NCBI RefSeq assembly: GCF_006064855.1
Contig: NZ_CP040753.1
Span: 2,232,001-2,296,000 of the forward strand
Length of the DNA: 64,000 nt
Direction: 5' to 3'
From: Sulfitobacter sp. BSw21498
Lineage (GTDB): Bacteria > Pseudomonadota > Alphaproteobacteria > Rhodobacterales > Rhodobacteraceae
Shown here: in pieces, positions 28,065-37,225 of the stretch
Layout of the letters: each line of letters opens with the position of its first letter
How positions within the stretch are numbered: the first letter of the stretch is position 1
Made by a program: the position numbers and the translations under genes
Notes under the pieces: generated by a model
The model's database searches: none
What the model was told of the DNA's origin: nothing
The model's input: only the letters and a program-made list of their open reading frames with translations

Positions 28065-28637
28065 ATGCCGACACCAAATCCCGACGCGCTGCATTTCCTG
28101 CAAACCCGCCGTTCGCGCCCTGCAAAGACGCTGACCACACCAGTTCCCGACCGCGACACGCTGACCGAGCTGCTGACCGTCGCCTCGCGTGCGCCAGATC
28201 ACGGGATGCTGGAACCATGGCGTTTTATCGTGATCGAAAAGCCCGCGATGGCGCGTCTAGCCGACATTGCCGAAGCGCGCGGCACCGCCTTGGCGCTCGA
28301 TGCGGAACAGATCCAGAAAGGTCGCGGCCAGTTTGATCAGGGCAATCTGGCGGTGGTTGTGGTCGAGGTGCAAAAGCCGTCGCCCAAGATACCGCCGCTG
28401 GAACAGACCTATGCCGTGGGCGGGGTCTGTCTGTCGCTGGTCAACGCCGCGCTCGCATCGGGCTGGGGCGCGAACTGGCTGAGCGGTTGGGTCAGCCATG
28501 ATCGTGGCTTCATGACCGAGGCTTTCGGCCTCGCGGAACATGAACGCATCGCGGGCATCATCCATATCGGCACCGAAACCTCCGCCCCACCCGAACGCGG
28601 GCGCCCCGACATCGCGGCGATCACCACATGGCAATAG
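28065..28637 (+). CDS. Nitroreductase family FMN oxidoreductase
   Basis: A 190-residue NfsB/YdjA-like flavoprotein. The FMN-binding N-terminal motif is RRSRPAKTLTTPVPD, followed by SRAPDHGMLEPWRF and VGGVCLSLVNAALASGWGANW. This is the short YdjA-like subclass. It probably reduces nitro compounds or quinones with NAD(P)H; the substrate is unassigned. It starts 11 bases after the deacetylase gene with GAGAGAC as ribosome-binding site. Confidence 0.88.
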   Translation: MPTPNPDALHFLQTRRSRPAKTLTTPVPDRDTLTELLTVASRAPDHGMLEPWRFIVIEKPAMARLADIAEARGTALALDAEQIQKGRGQFDQGNLAVVVVEVQKPSPKIPPLEQTYAVGGVCLSLVNAALASGWGANWLSGWVSHDRGFMTEAFGLAEHERIAGIIHIGTETSAPPERGRPDIAAITTWQ

Positions 28638-29362
28638 CACAGATTTTTCGCGCCTTCGGGCTGGCGGTTAGGCAAGTCGGCGATCCAAGCTTTCGCCGCG
28701 TCCTGCTGCTGGGTGTCGGATTGGCGCTACTGTTGCTGGTCGGCGCGTCTGCGGGCTTTGTCTGGCTGATCGACTGGCTGACCGGAGAAGACAATTGGCT
28801 GCCCGTTCTGGGCGAGGTGTCCTGGCTGGACGATTTGTTCAGCTGGGGTGCTGCGCTGTTGCTGATGGTGCTGTCGGTGTTCCTGATGGTGCCCGTCGCC
28901 TCGGCGATCACATCAATGTTTCTGGATGATGTGGCCGATGCCGTCGAGGCCGAACATTACCCCCATCTGCCGCCCGCCACGCATGTGCCCTTTGGCGATG
29001 CGCTGCGCGATACGGTAAACTTTATGGGGGTGTTGATCGGTGTGAACATCGTGGCGCTGGTGCTTTACCTGATGTTCGCCCCCTTCGCGCCTCTGATCTT
29101 CTGGAGCGTGAACGGCTTTCTGCTGGGGCGCGAATATTTCACGCTTGCCGCGATCCGACGGGTGGGCCGGACCGAAGCAAAGCGTCTGCGCAGCAAACAT
29201 GGGCTTACGATCTGGGCCGCCGGTTTCCTGATGGCGATTCCCTTGTCCGTGCCGCTGTTGAACCTTGTGATTCCGATCTTAGGTGCTGCGACCTTTACCC
29301 ATTTGTTCCACCAATTGGCGTCGGGGCCCCGTGCAACAGACGTTCTACATCGGCCACGGTAA
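28628..29362 (+). CDS. EI24/CysZ-like integral membrane protein
   Basis: A 244-residue membrane protein with four predicted helices, matching the EI24 domain family (FRAFGLAVRQVGDPSFRRV; MVPVASAITSMFLDDVADAVE). CysZ of this family is a sulfate permease, but sulfur genes are absent here, so transport of sulfate is only a possibility. Its ATG overlaps the nitroreductase stop, and its 3' end overlaps the convergent DUF1467 gene by 68 bases. Confidence 0.85.
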   Translation: MAIAQIFRAFGLAVRQVGDPSFRRVLLLGVGLALLLLVGASAGFVWLIDWLTGEDNWLPVLGEVSWLDDLFSWGAALLLMVLSVFLMVPVASAITSMFLDDVADAVEAEHYPHLPPATHVPFGDALRDTVNFMGVLIGVNIVALVLYLMFAPFAPLIFWSVNGFLLGREYFTLAAIRRVGRTEAKRLRSKHGLTIWAAGFLMAIPLSVPLLNLVIPILGAATFTHLFHQLASGPRATDVLHRPR

Positions 29363-29588
29363 ACCAACCCGACAGGATGATCCCTGCGATGATCGCCCAG
29401 AGAATGACCGAGATACCTGTGGTCCACAGGGCCTTTTTCTTGAGGTGGTGATGTTCGGGGGCCCCTGCATGGGTGCCCTCGACGATCTGCCCCAGATCCC
29501 CTTGGGTTTGCACCCGCACCGGCAGCAGGATCATAAAGACCATCGACCAGATCACGGTGAACAGAACGATGCCTGACATGACGGCCAT
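29295..29588 (-). CDS. DUF1467 family small membrane protein
   Basis: A 97-residue protein with two membrane helices, residues 5-25 (GIVLFTVIWSMVFMILLPV) and about 52-76 (LWTTGISVILWAIIAGIIL), joined by a His-rich polar loop APEHHHLKKK. This matches DUF1467 of alphaproteobacteria, which regularly follows the methylmalonyl-CoA epimerase gene as here (two-base gap). No function is known. Confidence 0.88.
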   Translation of the reverse strand: MAVMSGIVLFTVIWSMVFMILLPVRVQTQGDLGQIVEGTHAGAPEHHHLKKKALWTTGISVILWAIIAGIILSGWFTVADVERLLHGAPTPIGGTNG

Positions 29589-29590
29589 GG

Positions 29591-29995
29591 TTACACCTGC
29601 TCCAGCTCGACCAGCGCGCCGTTAAAGTCTTTGGGGTGCAGGAAGATCACCGGCTTGCCGTGGGCACCGATCTTGGGCTCTCCGTTGCCCAGAACGCGTG
29701 CGCCGCTTTCTGTCAGACGGTCCCGCGCGGCGATGATGTCGTCGACCTCGTAGCAGATGTGGTGGATACCACCGGCAGGGTTCTTTTCCAAAAACCCGTT
29801 GATCGGGCTGTCCTCGCCCAGCGGGTACAGCAATTCGATCTTGGTATTGGGCAGTTCGATAAAGATCACCGTGACGCCGTGGTCGGGCTCGTCCTGCGCG
29901 GGACCGACATTCGCGCCCAAAGCGTTGCGGTACTGATCCGCCGCGGCCTCAAGGTCCGGCACGGCGATGGCTACGTGGTTTAGGCGACCGATCAT
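29591..29995 (-). CDS. mce: Methylmalonyl-CoA epimerase
   Basis: A 134-residue vicinal-oxygen-chelate protein starting MIGRLNHVAIAVPDLEAA. The metal ligands are His7, the histidine of GGIHHICYEVDD, and the Glu near the C-terminus. It interconverts (2R)- and (2S)-methylmalonyl-CoA in propionyl-CoA assimilation and the ethylmalonyl-CoA pathway. The second of two adjacent ATGs is chosen because GGGAG lies seven bases before it. Confidence 0.93.
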   Translation of the reverse strand: MIGRLNHVAIAVPDLEAAADQYRNALGANVGPAQDEPDHGVTVIFIELPNTKIELLYPLGEDSPINGFLEKNPAGGIHHICYEVDDIIAARDRLTESGARVLGNGEPKIGAHGKPVIFLHPKDFNGALVELEQV

Positions 29996-30130
29996 CATTC
30001 TTCTCCCTCAAATCAACATTTGATCCGGTTTATGGGCTGCTGAAGCCGCAAGAGCAATGCGTCACGTTAACACCGTATTAGCGAAGCGCGCCTAACCTTA
30101 GATCACCCATAAGGCATAAACGGAGGAATC

Positions 30131-30850
30131 ATGGATACGCTTGAACATCAGGCCCAAAGCCTGCCCGCCCCCACGCCCGACCGCCCGCTTTTGGGCCTTA
30201 CCGCGCTGGTGATAGAGGACAGCCGCTTTGCCTGCGAAGCGATGCGGCTGCTGTGCTTGCGATCCGGCGCACGGATCAGGCGGGCTGACAGTCTACGCGC
30301 GGCGCGGCGGCATCTGCAGGTCTATCGCCCGTCTATCGTGATTGCCGATCTGGGGCTGCCCGACGGAAACGGCATTGATCTAATTGCAGAACTGGCCCGC
30401 GCGCAGCCCCGCGTTGATGCCCTGCTGGCCATTTCGGGCGACTCCCATCTGGCAGCTGATGCGCTGGCCGCTGGGGCGGACCGGTTCATGAGCAAACCGT
30501 TGCAATCGCTGTCGCAGTTTCAACAAGTCGTGTTGGCCGCCCTGCCCCCACATCACCGCCCACCGGGCCTCGCTGCGCTCAGCGATGACACGGTTCAACC
30601 CGACGATATCGCGCTGCAGGATGATATGGCACATATGGATGACGTGCTCACCGGCCCCTGTACGCCAGAGACGCTGGATTACGTCGCGCAGTTTCTGGCA
30701 GGCGTGGCGCGCAGTGCGCAGGACACGGCGCTGGAACAGGCCGCGACGGCACTGGCGGAACGGCGTGCCATGGGGTTGCCCGCCACCGACGAAAAACGCG
30801 TGATCCGGTCGGTGCTGCGCCAACGGCTGACACGCCAGATCGCGATCTAG
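30131..30850 (+). CDS. Orphan response regulator with unassigned C-terminal domain
   Basis: A 239-residue protein. Residues 22-140 form a CheY-like receiver with acidic pocket E29/D30, phosphoacceptor D73 (VIADLGLPDG) and K122 (FMSKP). Residues 140-175 are Asp/Pro-rich, and a helical tail of about 65 residues (LDYVAQFLAGVARSAQDTAL...) follows that I cannot assign. No DNA-binding motif is visible and no kinase gene is adjacent. A TTAA-N7-TTAG sequence at 30067-30081 is one base from a CtrA box. Confidence 0.82.
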   Translation: MDTLEHQAQSLPAPTPDRPLLGLTALVIEDSRFACEAMRLLCLRSGARIRRADSLRAARRHLQVYRPSIVIADLGLPDGNGIDLIAELARAQPRVDALLAISGDSHLAADALAAGADRFMSKPLQSLSQFQQVVLAALPPHHRPPGLAALSDDTVQPDDIALQDDMAHMDDVLTGPCTPETLDYVAQFLAGVARSAQDTALEQAATALAERRAMGLPATDEKRVIRSVLRQRLTRQIAI

Positions 30851-30860
30851 CTGCGGCGGG

Positions 30861-31586
30861 TCACGTCAACGGGTCGCTTGATACCCGCACAAGGCTGGTC
30901 AGGTCGCCCAGACGTTCGCGCTGCTGGCACTCTGCGTCGAAATTGGCGGGGGAAAGCCACGCTTCGAACGCTTCGCGCAGGCCGGGCCATTCAGCATCGA
31001 TCGCGGCAAACCATGCAGTGTCACGGTTGCGCCCCTTGGCGACGGCAGCCTGCCGGAAGACGCCCTCGTAGCTGAACCCCAACCGCTGTGCCGCGCGGCG
31101 CGACGGCCGGTTCAACGCGTTACACTTCCATTCATAGCGACGGTATCCGGCCTCGAACGCCCATTTCATCATCAGATACATCGCATCCGTCGCTGCCCGC
31201 GTACGTTGCAACGCCGGCCCGTAGGTGATTGACCCGACCTCTACCGACCCTGCCTCTGGTGCGATGCGCAGATAGCTGGCCACCCCTTCGATGTGCCCTG
31301 TCTCGAGGTTTTTGATCGCGTAGAACAGCGGATCGTCCTTGGTTTCGACCTCTCGGACCCAGCGATGAAACTGGGCAGATGATGAAAACGGCCCGTCGTA
31401 CATGTAATGCCACAGCTGGTCCTGCCCCTCGAAGGCGCGAAACAACAATGCAGCGTGGGCTTCTGCGTTCAACGGTTCAAGCTGGGCATAGCGGCCCGTC
31501 ATCACCGCCCGCGGCGGGCGTGGCGGCACAGTGAAATTCGGGACGGGGGCACCAAGTGGGCCAGGGGGGTGGTCATCTTGCTTCAT
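30861..31586 (-). CDS. GNAT family N-acetyltransferase (RimJ/RimL type)
   Basis: A 241-residue acetyltransferase. The substrate-side region IEGVASYLRIAPEAGSVEVG is followed by the acetyl-CoA-binding segment GPALQRTRAATDAMYLMMKW and the conserved CNALNRPSRRAAQRLGFSYEG. Proteins of this layout modify N-termini or small amines; the target is unknown. It converges on the response regulator gene with a gap of 10 bases. Confidence 0.88.
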   Translation of the reverse strand: MKQDDHPPGPLGAPVPNFTVPPRPPRAVMTGRYAQLEPLNAEAHAALLFRAFEGQDQLWHYMYDGPFSSSAQFHRWVREVETKDDPLFYAIKNLETGHIEGVASYLRIAPEAGSVEVGSITYGPALQRTRAATDAMYLMMKWAFEAGYRRYEWKCNALNRPSRRAAQRLGFSYEGVFRQAAVAKGRNRDTAWFAAIDAEWPGLREAFEAWLSPANFDAECQQRERLGDLTSLVRVSSDPLT

Positions 31587-31751
31587 ACACTTACGTTAGG
31601 GCCAAGCACCGCCACCGCCAAGGCCCGAATGTCATACGACATTACCCAATCTGACGCGCAAAAATGACCTTCTTTCGCCACAAACGCCTGCAAGCTTGGT
31701 GACAACCACAACGGGCACCAACCCACGCCATCCATCCCAAGGGGGCACGAT

Positions 31752-31913
31752 ATGTTCACCAAGCTACGCCGCATCTATATCAAAGAGACCCGCTTTGACT
31801 GGACCGTCTTTGCGGCGAATGTGGTGGGTGGGGCAATCGTTGTTTTGGCGTTTACCCAAGCACGGGCGAGCGGCGCAGATGCGATCGTGCAAATGGCCCA
31901 CGCCGGTTTCTAA
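31752..31913 (+). CDS. Small single-helix membrane protein, 53 residues
   Basis: The frame starts MFTKLRRIYIKETRFDW with AAGGGGGC about five bases before the ATG. It has a basic N-terminus, one hydrophobic segment (VFAANVVGGAIVVLAF, residues 19-34) and a short tail. The DWTVFAANVVGGAI segment resembles the helix of Flp-type pilins and related small Rhodobacterales proteins (DWVVLTA-like), but the similarity is weak. The hemerythrin gene follows 78 bases later. Confidence 0.5.
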   Translation: MFTKLRRIYIKETRFDWTVFAANVVGGAIVVLAFTQARASGADAIVQMAHAGF

Positions 31914-31991
31914 CCACCGGTGCCGCGTGCGGAACCCCTGCCGGACACCACGCGTTAATCCCCGATACAAATCGCACCAGGGGGTTAAGCC

Positions 31992-32468
31992 ATGACATCC
32001 ATCTATGACGCAATCAAAGCCGACCACGAAACGCACCGCGACCTGCTGAACAAGATCGCTGAGACATCGGGCGACAGCACAGAGCGGCAGACCGCGTGGA
32101 AAGAGTTCTATGAGGATGTAAAATCCCATGCCGCGGCCGAGGAAGAGACGTTCTATTCCAAGCTGCTCCACGAAACATGGGGCCAAGACGCCGCGCGGCA
32201 TTCGGTCTCGGAACACAAAGAGCTGGACGATCTGATGGAAGAGCTGAACGACACGGATATGTCGTCGTCGGGCTGGCTTAGCAAATTCAAGACCCTCAAA
32301 CACGACTATGAGCACCACATGGACGAGGAAGAGGAAGACGTGTTCAAACGCGCAAAAGACGTGATCGGCCAAGAGCATAACGACGCCTTCGGCCAACGTT
32401 TTGAACAGCGCAAAAAGGAAGAACGCGGCCTGATCGCCCAGAAACGCAAAGACAGTCTGGAAGACTAG
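31992..32468 (+). CDS. Hemerythrin domain protein
   Basis: A 158-residue four-helix protein. Candidate iron ligands follow the hemerythrin pattern: H14 or H17 (KADHETHRDLL), H49 with E53 (SHAAAEEETFY), H77 (SEHKELDDL), and H107-H108 with E112 (YEHHMDEEEED). The C-terminus is a charged helix. Bacterial stand-alone hemerythrins store or sense oxygen or nitric oxide, or protect iron-sulfur proteins; which applies is unknown. Confidence 0.88.
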   Translation: MTSIYDAIKADHETHRDLLNKIAETSGDSTERQTAWKEFYEDVKSHAAAEEETFYSKLLHETWGQDAARHSVSEHKELDDLMEELNDTDMSSSGWLSKFKTLKHDYEHHMDEEEEDVFKRAKDVIGQEHNDAFGQRFEQRKKEERGLIAQKRKDSLED

Positions 32469-32487
32469 GTCGACCATGTCCAAACGA

Positions 32488-32525
32488 AAAAGCCCGCCGT
32501 TGACCTCTCAACGGCGGGCTTTTTA
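32488..32525. terminator. Bidirectional terminator between the hemerythrin gene and aspS
   Basis: A perfect 17-bp inverted repeat, AAAAAGCCCGCCGTTGA (32488-32504) with its complement at 32509-32525, has a CCTC loop. The A-run and T-run at the two ends allow termination in both directions, serving the two convergent genes. Confidence 0.92.
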
Positions 32526-32542
32526 ACTATATTCTAAAGCGC

Positions 32543-34393
32543 TTAGTCCTGTGGAATGACCCGCAGACCCAGTTCCATCAATTGATCCGACTGTGGCTCG
32601 CTTGGCGCGTTCATCATCAGGTCTTCGGCGCGTTGGTTCATCGGGAACAGGATCACCTCGCGGATGTTCGCCTCTTCTGCCAGCAACATGACGATCCGGT
32701 CGATACCGGCTGCGCAACCACCGTGGGGCGGGGCACCGTATTGGAAGGCGTTAACCATGCCGCCGAACCGCTTTTCAACTTCGTCCTTGCCGTAACCCGC
32801 AATCTCGAACGCCTTGAACATGATCTCTGGCTTGTGGTTCCGGATGGCACCAGACACCAATTCATAGCCGTTACACGCAAGGTCATACTGATAGCCAAGC
32901 ACCTCAAGCGGGTCGCCCATCAGCGCGTCCATCCCGCCTTGCGGCATGGAGAACGGGTTGTGTTCAAAGTCGATCTTGCCGGTTTCTTCGTCTTTTTCGT
33001 AGATCGGGAAATCGACGATCCAGGCAAAGGCAAAACGGTTTTCGTCCGTCAGACCCAGCTCGGCACCGATAACGTTACGGGCGCGGCCTGCGACCCCTTC
33101 GAACGACTTGGGTTTGCCGCCAAGGAAGAACGCGGCATCGCCGACGGTCAGACCCAGCTGCTGGCGGATCGCTTCGGTCCGTTCGGGGCCAATGTTCTTG
33201 GCCAGCGGGCCTGCCGCTTCCATGCCGCCTTCGACTTCGCCGGCTTTCAGCTTGGCCTGGGCCTCTTTCACAGTGATGCCCAGCTCTTGTGCGACGCTAT
33301 CGGCGGTTTTCTCGCGCCAGAAGATATAGCCCATGCCGGGCAGACCCTCTTTTTGCGCGAACGCGTTCATGCGATCACAGAATTTGCGGCTGCCGCCTTT
33401 GGGCGCGGGGATGGCGCGGATTTCGGTGCCTTCCTGCTCAAGCAGCTTGGCAAAGATGGCAAAGCCCGAACCGGCGAAATGGTCGCTGACGATCTGCATT
33501 TTGATCGGGTTCCGCAGATCGGGCTTGTCAGAGCCATACCACAGCGCCGCGTCTTTATAAGATATCTGCGCCCATTCCTGATCCACGACTTTTCCGCCAC
33601 CGAACTCTTCGAAAATGCCGGTCAGCACGGGCTGGATGGTGTCGAACACGTCTTGCTGTTCAACAAAGGACATCTCGAGGTCGAGCTGGTAGAAATCGGT
33701 CGGGCTGCGGTCGGCACGCGGGTCTTCGTCACGGAAGCACGGCGCGATCTGGAAATACTTGTCAAAGCCCGAGACCATCAACAGCTGTTTGAACTGCTGC
33801 GGGGCCTGTGGCAGCGCATAGAATTTACCGGGGTGCAGACGCGACGGTACAAGAAAGTCGCGCGCGCCTTCGGGGGACGACGCAGTGATGATCGGCGTCT
33901 GGAATTCTTTGAATTTCCGGTCCCACATGCGTTTGCGGATCGACGACACAACGTCAGACCGCAGCACCATGTTGTTTTGCATCTTTTCACGACGCAGATC
34001 GAGGTAGCGATAGCGCAGGCGCGTTTCCTCGGGGTATTCCTGATCGCCAAACACCTGCAAAGGCAGCTCTTTCGACGGGCCAAGCACTTCGATGTCGCGC
34101 ACGAACACTTCGATTTCGCCGGTCGGGATCTTGGCGTTCACCAGATCATCGGCCCGCGCCTTCACTTCGCCATCAATGCGGATACACCATTCGGAACGCA
34201 CCTTTTCCACATCCGCAAAAACGGGGGAATCGGGGTCGCACAGCACTTGGGTGATACCGTAGTGGTCGCGCAAATCGATAAACAGGATACCGCCGTGGTC
34301 GCGCACACGGTGCACCCACCCGGACAGGCGCACCTTGTCGCCAACGTTTTCCTTGCTCAGATCGGCGCATGTATGGCTGCGATATGCGTGCAT
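32543..34393 (-). CDS. aspS: Aspartyl-tRNA synthetase
   Basis: A 616-residue class IIb synthetase starting [19 protein letters not shown]. The N-terminal OB-fold ([24 protein letters not shown]) is followed by motif 2 ([21 protein letters not shown]), the bacterial GAD insertion and motif 3 ([16 protein letters not shown]). The upstream open frame is not family-like. It charges tRNA-Asp; whether it also charges tRNA-Asn, as in bacteria with GatCAB, cannot be told here. Confidence 0.97.
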   Translation of the reverse strand: MHAYRSHTCADLSKENVGDKVRLSGWVHRVRDHGGILFIDLRDHYGITQVLCDPDSPVFADVEKVRSEWCIRIDGEVKARADDLVNAKIPTGEIEVFVRDIEVLGPSKELPLQVFGDQEYPEETRLRYRYLDLRREKMQNNMVLRSDVVSSIRKRMWDRKFKEFQTPIITASSPEGARDFLVPSRLHPGKFYALPQAPQQFKQLLMVSGFDKYFQIAPCFRDEDPRADRSPTDFYQLDLEMSFVEQQDVFDTIQPVLTGIFEEFGGGKVVDQEWAQISYKDAALWYGSDKPDLRNPIKMQIVSDHFAGSGFAIFAKLLEQEGTEIRAIPAPKGGSRKFCDRMNAFAQKEGLPGMGYIFWREKTADSVAQELGITVKEAQAKLKAGEVEGGMEAAGPLAKNIGPERTEAIRQQLGLTVGDAAFFLGGKPKSFEGVAGRARNVIGAELGLTDENRFAFAWIVDFPIYEKDEETGKIDFEHNPFSMPQGGMDALMGDPLEVLGYQYDLACNGYELVSGAIRNHKPEIMFKAFEIAGYGKDEVEKRFGGMVNAFQYGAPPHGGCAAGIDRIVMLLAEEANIREVILFPMNQRAEDLMMNAPSEPQSDQLMELGLRVIPQD

Positions 34394-34530
34394 GACGGGT
34401 CCCTTTCGAGGGCTAGAATTGTTCGGGGCAGGTACACCGTTTGAGACCGCGAAAGTCAAGAGTTTCCCGTGAAAACGGCACAAACCGGGGGCAAAACAGC
34501 CCTTCAAAAACGGCACTGCGGAAAATAGAT

Positions 34531-34562
34531 GGGCCGCCTGCTCCTCCCAAAGCAGACGGCCC
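34531..34562 (-). terminator. Terminator of the ornithine/lysine decarboxylase gene
   Basis: On the minus strand, GGGCCGTCTGC and GCAGGCGGCCC pair over 11 positions with one G-U wobble and a 10-base loop, 25 bases after the decarboxylase stop. The following ATCTATTTTCC is only a weak T-tract. Confidence 0.6.
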
Positions 34563-34587
34563 TTCCCGCGCGACGGTGATGATCCTC

Positions 34588-35760
34588 TTACAGGACCAGT
34601 ACATCAAGCGGCGGAAACCCGTTAAAGCCGACCGAACTGTACGAGCTTGTGTAAGCGCCGCAGTTCTTGATCATGACTTTGTCACCGTCCCTTAGGTCAA
34701 GTGGAAGGTCAACCGGATTCTTTTCATAAAGCACATCGGCGGAGTCGCACGAGGGGCCGGCCAGCACGCAAGGCCCTGTGGGTTTGCCGTCATGCGGGGT
34801 CACGAACTCATAGCGGATCGCCTCGCCTTCGGTTTCGGCCAGACCCGAAAAACGCCCGATGTCCAGATAGACCCAGCGGCGGGCGGCCTCTGCCGATTTG
34901 CGCGACACCAGCAGCACTTCGGCTGCAATATGCCCTGCTTCGGCCACCATGCCCCGGCCCGGTTCTGCCATAAGAACCGGAATATCGCCAAAGCGTTCGT
35001 TGACAGCACCGACAACGGCAGCGGCATAGCCGCGAGGCGCATCAACGGGGTCACCGTGATAGGCAGGGAAACCACCACCGATATTCAGCAACTGCAGGTC
35101 ATGACCCGCTTCTTTCGCCGCGTGCCAAAGGGGTGCAACCTGATCCAGAACAGGGTGCCAGTATTCCGCCCGACGGGTTTGCGAACCAACGTGGAAGGAC
35201 AGGCCATAAGGCACGAGGCCGACAGCCTTGCTGTAGTCAAGCAGGCTTGGCAACAACGAGCCTGCGCAGCCGAATTTACGGGTCAGCGGCCAGTCAGCCA
35301 TCGAGTTTTCGACGATCAGACGGATATAGACCCGTGCGCCGGGGGCGTGCTCTGCGATTTTGTCGAGCTCAGCCTCGCAGTCGGCGGCGAACATGGTCAC
35401 ACCGATGGAATGGGCAAACGCAATGTCCACGCCACGTTTAATCGTATTCCCGAAAGAGATCTTTGCAGGGTCCGCCCCTTGGGACAAGCACAGTTCGATT
35501 TCCTGACGCGACGCCGCATCAAATCCCGAACCCCGTTCGACCAGCATACGGATCACTTCCGGCGCAGGGTTTGCCTTGACCGCATAATGGATGCGGGCAT
35601 CGCCCAAGCCCGCCTGAAGCGCGTCATATTGCACACCCACGCGGGCGCGGCTGATGACGAGGGTCGGTTTGTCGAAGCTGTTGTTCCAGATGTAATCAGC
35701 CGCTTCGTCATAGGTCGATGCTGCGGATGTGTTCACGGTGGCGGTAGCTGTGGCGTTCAT
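34588..35760 (-). CDS. Ornithine/lysine decarboxylase, fold type III PLP enzyme
   Basis: A 390-residue enzyme of the alanine-racemase-like decarboxylase family. The PLP lysine is in [13 protein letters not shown], the phosphate-binding GGGFP is in [13 protein letters not shown], and the C-terminal [11 protein letters not shown] carries the conserved Cys/Asp pair contributed across the dimer. It makes putrescine or cadaverine. The ATG at 35760 lies six bases after GGAG, whereas the upstream in-frame TTG overlaps that site. The first 15 residues are Ala/Thr-rich. Confidence 0.9.
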   Translation of the reverse strand: MNATATATVNTSAASTYDEAADYIWNNSFDKPTLVISRARVGVQYDALQAGLGDARIHYAVKANPAPEVIRMLVERGSGFDAASRQEIELCLSQGADPAKISFGNTIKRGVDIAFAHSIGVTMFAADCEAELDKIAEHAPGARVYIRLIVENSMADWPLTRKFGCAGSLLPSLLDYSKAVGLVPYGLSFHVGSQTRRAEYWHPVLDQVAPLWHAAKEAGHDLQLLNIGGGFPAYHGDPVDAPRGYAAAVVGAVNERFGDIPVLMAEPGRGMVAEAGHIAAEVLLVSRKSAEAARRWVYLDIGRFSGLAETEGEAIRYEFVTPHDGKPTGPCVLAGPSCDSADVLYEKNPVDLPLDLRDGDKVMIKNCGAYTSSYSSVGFNGFPPLDVLVL

Positions 35761-36012
35761 GGTCATCTCCAAAGAGCAAGGAAGGGCGGGAGTACCCTAA
35801 CATGTCGTTTCAAGAGACGTTACCGTCGCTGCATAGGCGCGGGGTCGATCCACAGACAGACGAACCGGCCAGAGGCGCGTGCGTTGGCGTCTGTAAACGC
35901 GCATTTACGCTGTTTTCAGATTCGCGCAAGTGGTAAAATTCTTGATACGACAATTGATTATTCAGGTGGGCACGCAAGGCGCTGTGTGCCCAAAGGTCGG
36001 GACGGACCGGGG

Positions 36013-37116
36013 TTACTTTTCCCAGTCCGTGCCGATGGCTTCGCGGTCCTTTTCGCGCTCCTCGTCCGCCATTTCCCGCACCTCGGCGCGTTCTTCTGCA
36101 TCGCTTTGCTCGGGTGTGGAATTCGCCTCCGGAACATCCGTCAACGCAAGCGAGAACAGGATCGGAAAGTGGTCGGACCCGATGTTGGGCAGGCGCGACA
36201 TGCGGATCAGGCGAAACTCTGCATCGTGGAACAGATGGTCAAGTGGCCAGCGCATGATGACGATACCGGCGTGGAAGGTGTTGTAGAACCCCCGCCCGAC
36301 ACGCGGGTCCAGCAGGCCCGACAAGCGCTGAAAGCGACGGGTGGTGGTGGACCAGGCGACGTCATTAAGATCGCCGGTCACGATGGCGGGCACGTCATCC
36401 TTGCTGGCCTCGATCCCGACTAGTGCAATCTCACCGTCGCGCCCCTTTGTATCGTGGTTGGGCACAGGTGGCTCGGGGTGGACGATATACAAGCGCCAGA
36501 CCCGACCAGACGGCATCGCGACTTTCGTACGGATGGACGGCACATCGTCGACCAGCAAGTCGCGGACCTGCGTCTCTGACAACACCATCTTGGACATCAG
36601 CACCACGCCATAGGAATTGTCTTTGGGCACCTTCACCCAATGGGGATACTGATCGTGCAACCCGTCATACAGGGCATCAACCCATTCCGGATCGACCTCA
36701 AGCGCCGTGGCGACATCGGGGTCTTCCTTACGGATCAGATCGACGAGCCGATGATACTGCCGGTTTGATTGCTTCACGTTTGACGCCAGGATCGTCACGC
36801 GATTGCGTTCATCCGCAGCCTGTTCAGGGGTAGCATCAACCGACTGGCGCGGCCAAAGCGGCGTGAATTTCAGGATGTATCCGGTGTGGATCGCGGCGAT
36901 TATCGCAAGGATCGCCAGGGCATAATTGCGCGGCTCGGGCGCAAGCCAGAAAAGCGCCCCGACAGCCAAAACGGCGGTGAGGATAAACAGCTGTTCACGC
37001 GGGAACGCCATGCCCCGGATGGCACCATGGGGTATCTTGCTGAAAGGAAGAACGCTGACCACGGCAATGATCGCAACAACGCCCCAAAATAGACTGAGTA
37101 ATATCGTTGCCAGCAT
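36013..37116 (-). CDS. Membrane-anchored endonuclease/exonuclease/phosphatase family protein
   Basis: A 367-residue protein. Three N-terminal helices lie at about residues 2-24, 43-58 and 66-85, followed by an EEP (DNase I-like) domain with LASNVKQSN, ALEVDPEWVDAL, VTGDLNDVAWS and the C-terminal GSDHFPILFSL carrying the catalytic Asp-His. The tail is highly charged. The catalytic domain is probably periplasmic; the substrate is unknown (nucleic acid or phospholipid head groups in relatives). Confidence 0.85.
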   Translation of the reverse strand: MLATILLSLFWGVVAIIAVVSVLPFSKIPHGAIRGMAFPREQLFILTAVLAVGALFWLAPEPRNYALAILAIIAAIHTGYILKFTPLWPRQSVDATPEQAADERNRVTILASNVKQSNRQYHRLVDLIRKEDPDVATALEVDPEWVDALYDGLHDQYPHWVKVPKDNSYGVVLMSKMVLSETQVRDLLVDDVPSIRTKVAMPSGRVWRLYIVHPEPPVPNHDTKGRDGEIALVGIEASKDDVPAIVTGDLNDVAWSTTTRRFQRLSGLLDPRVGRGFYNTFHAGIVIMRWPLDHLFHDAEFRLIRMSRLPNIGSDHFPILFSLALTDVPEANSTPEQSDAEERAEVREMADEEREKDREAIGTDWEK

Positions 37117-37225
37117 CCATGCCCCCTAAATCAAGAAAAGGGACGCAGAGCGATTGCCCTACGTCCCTAGCCCAACACGAGATTAGGCGGAATTGTTCCG
37201 AATACGCCGCGAGGGCGGAACCGAA

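Noticed and set aside
32582-34444. A 620-codon open frame antisense to aspS
   Set aside because: aspS has all class II motifs; the antisense frame lacks a ribosome-binding site and any domain.
35968-35991. GGGCAC...GTGCCC inverted repeat downstream of the EEP-family gene
   Set aside because: The stem is only six bases, the loop is 12 bases and there is no T-tract on either strand, so I do not call it a terminator.
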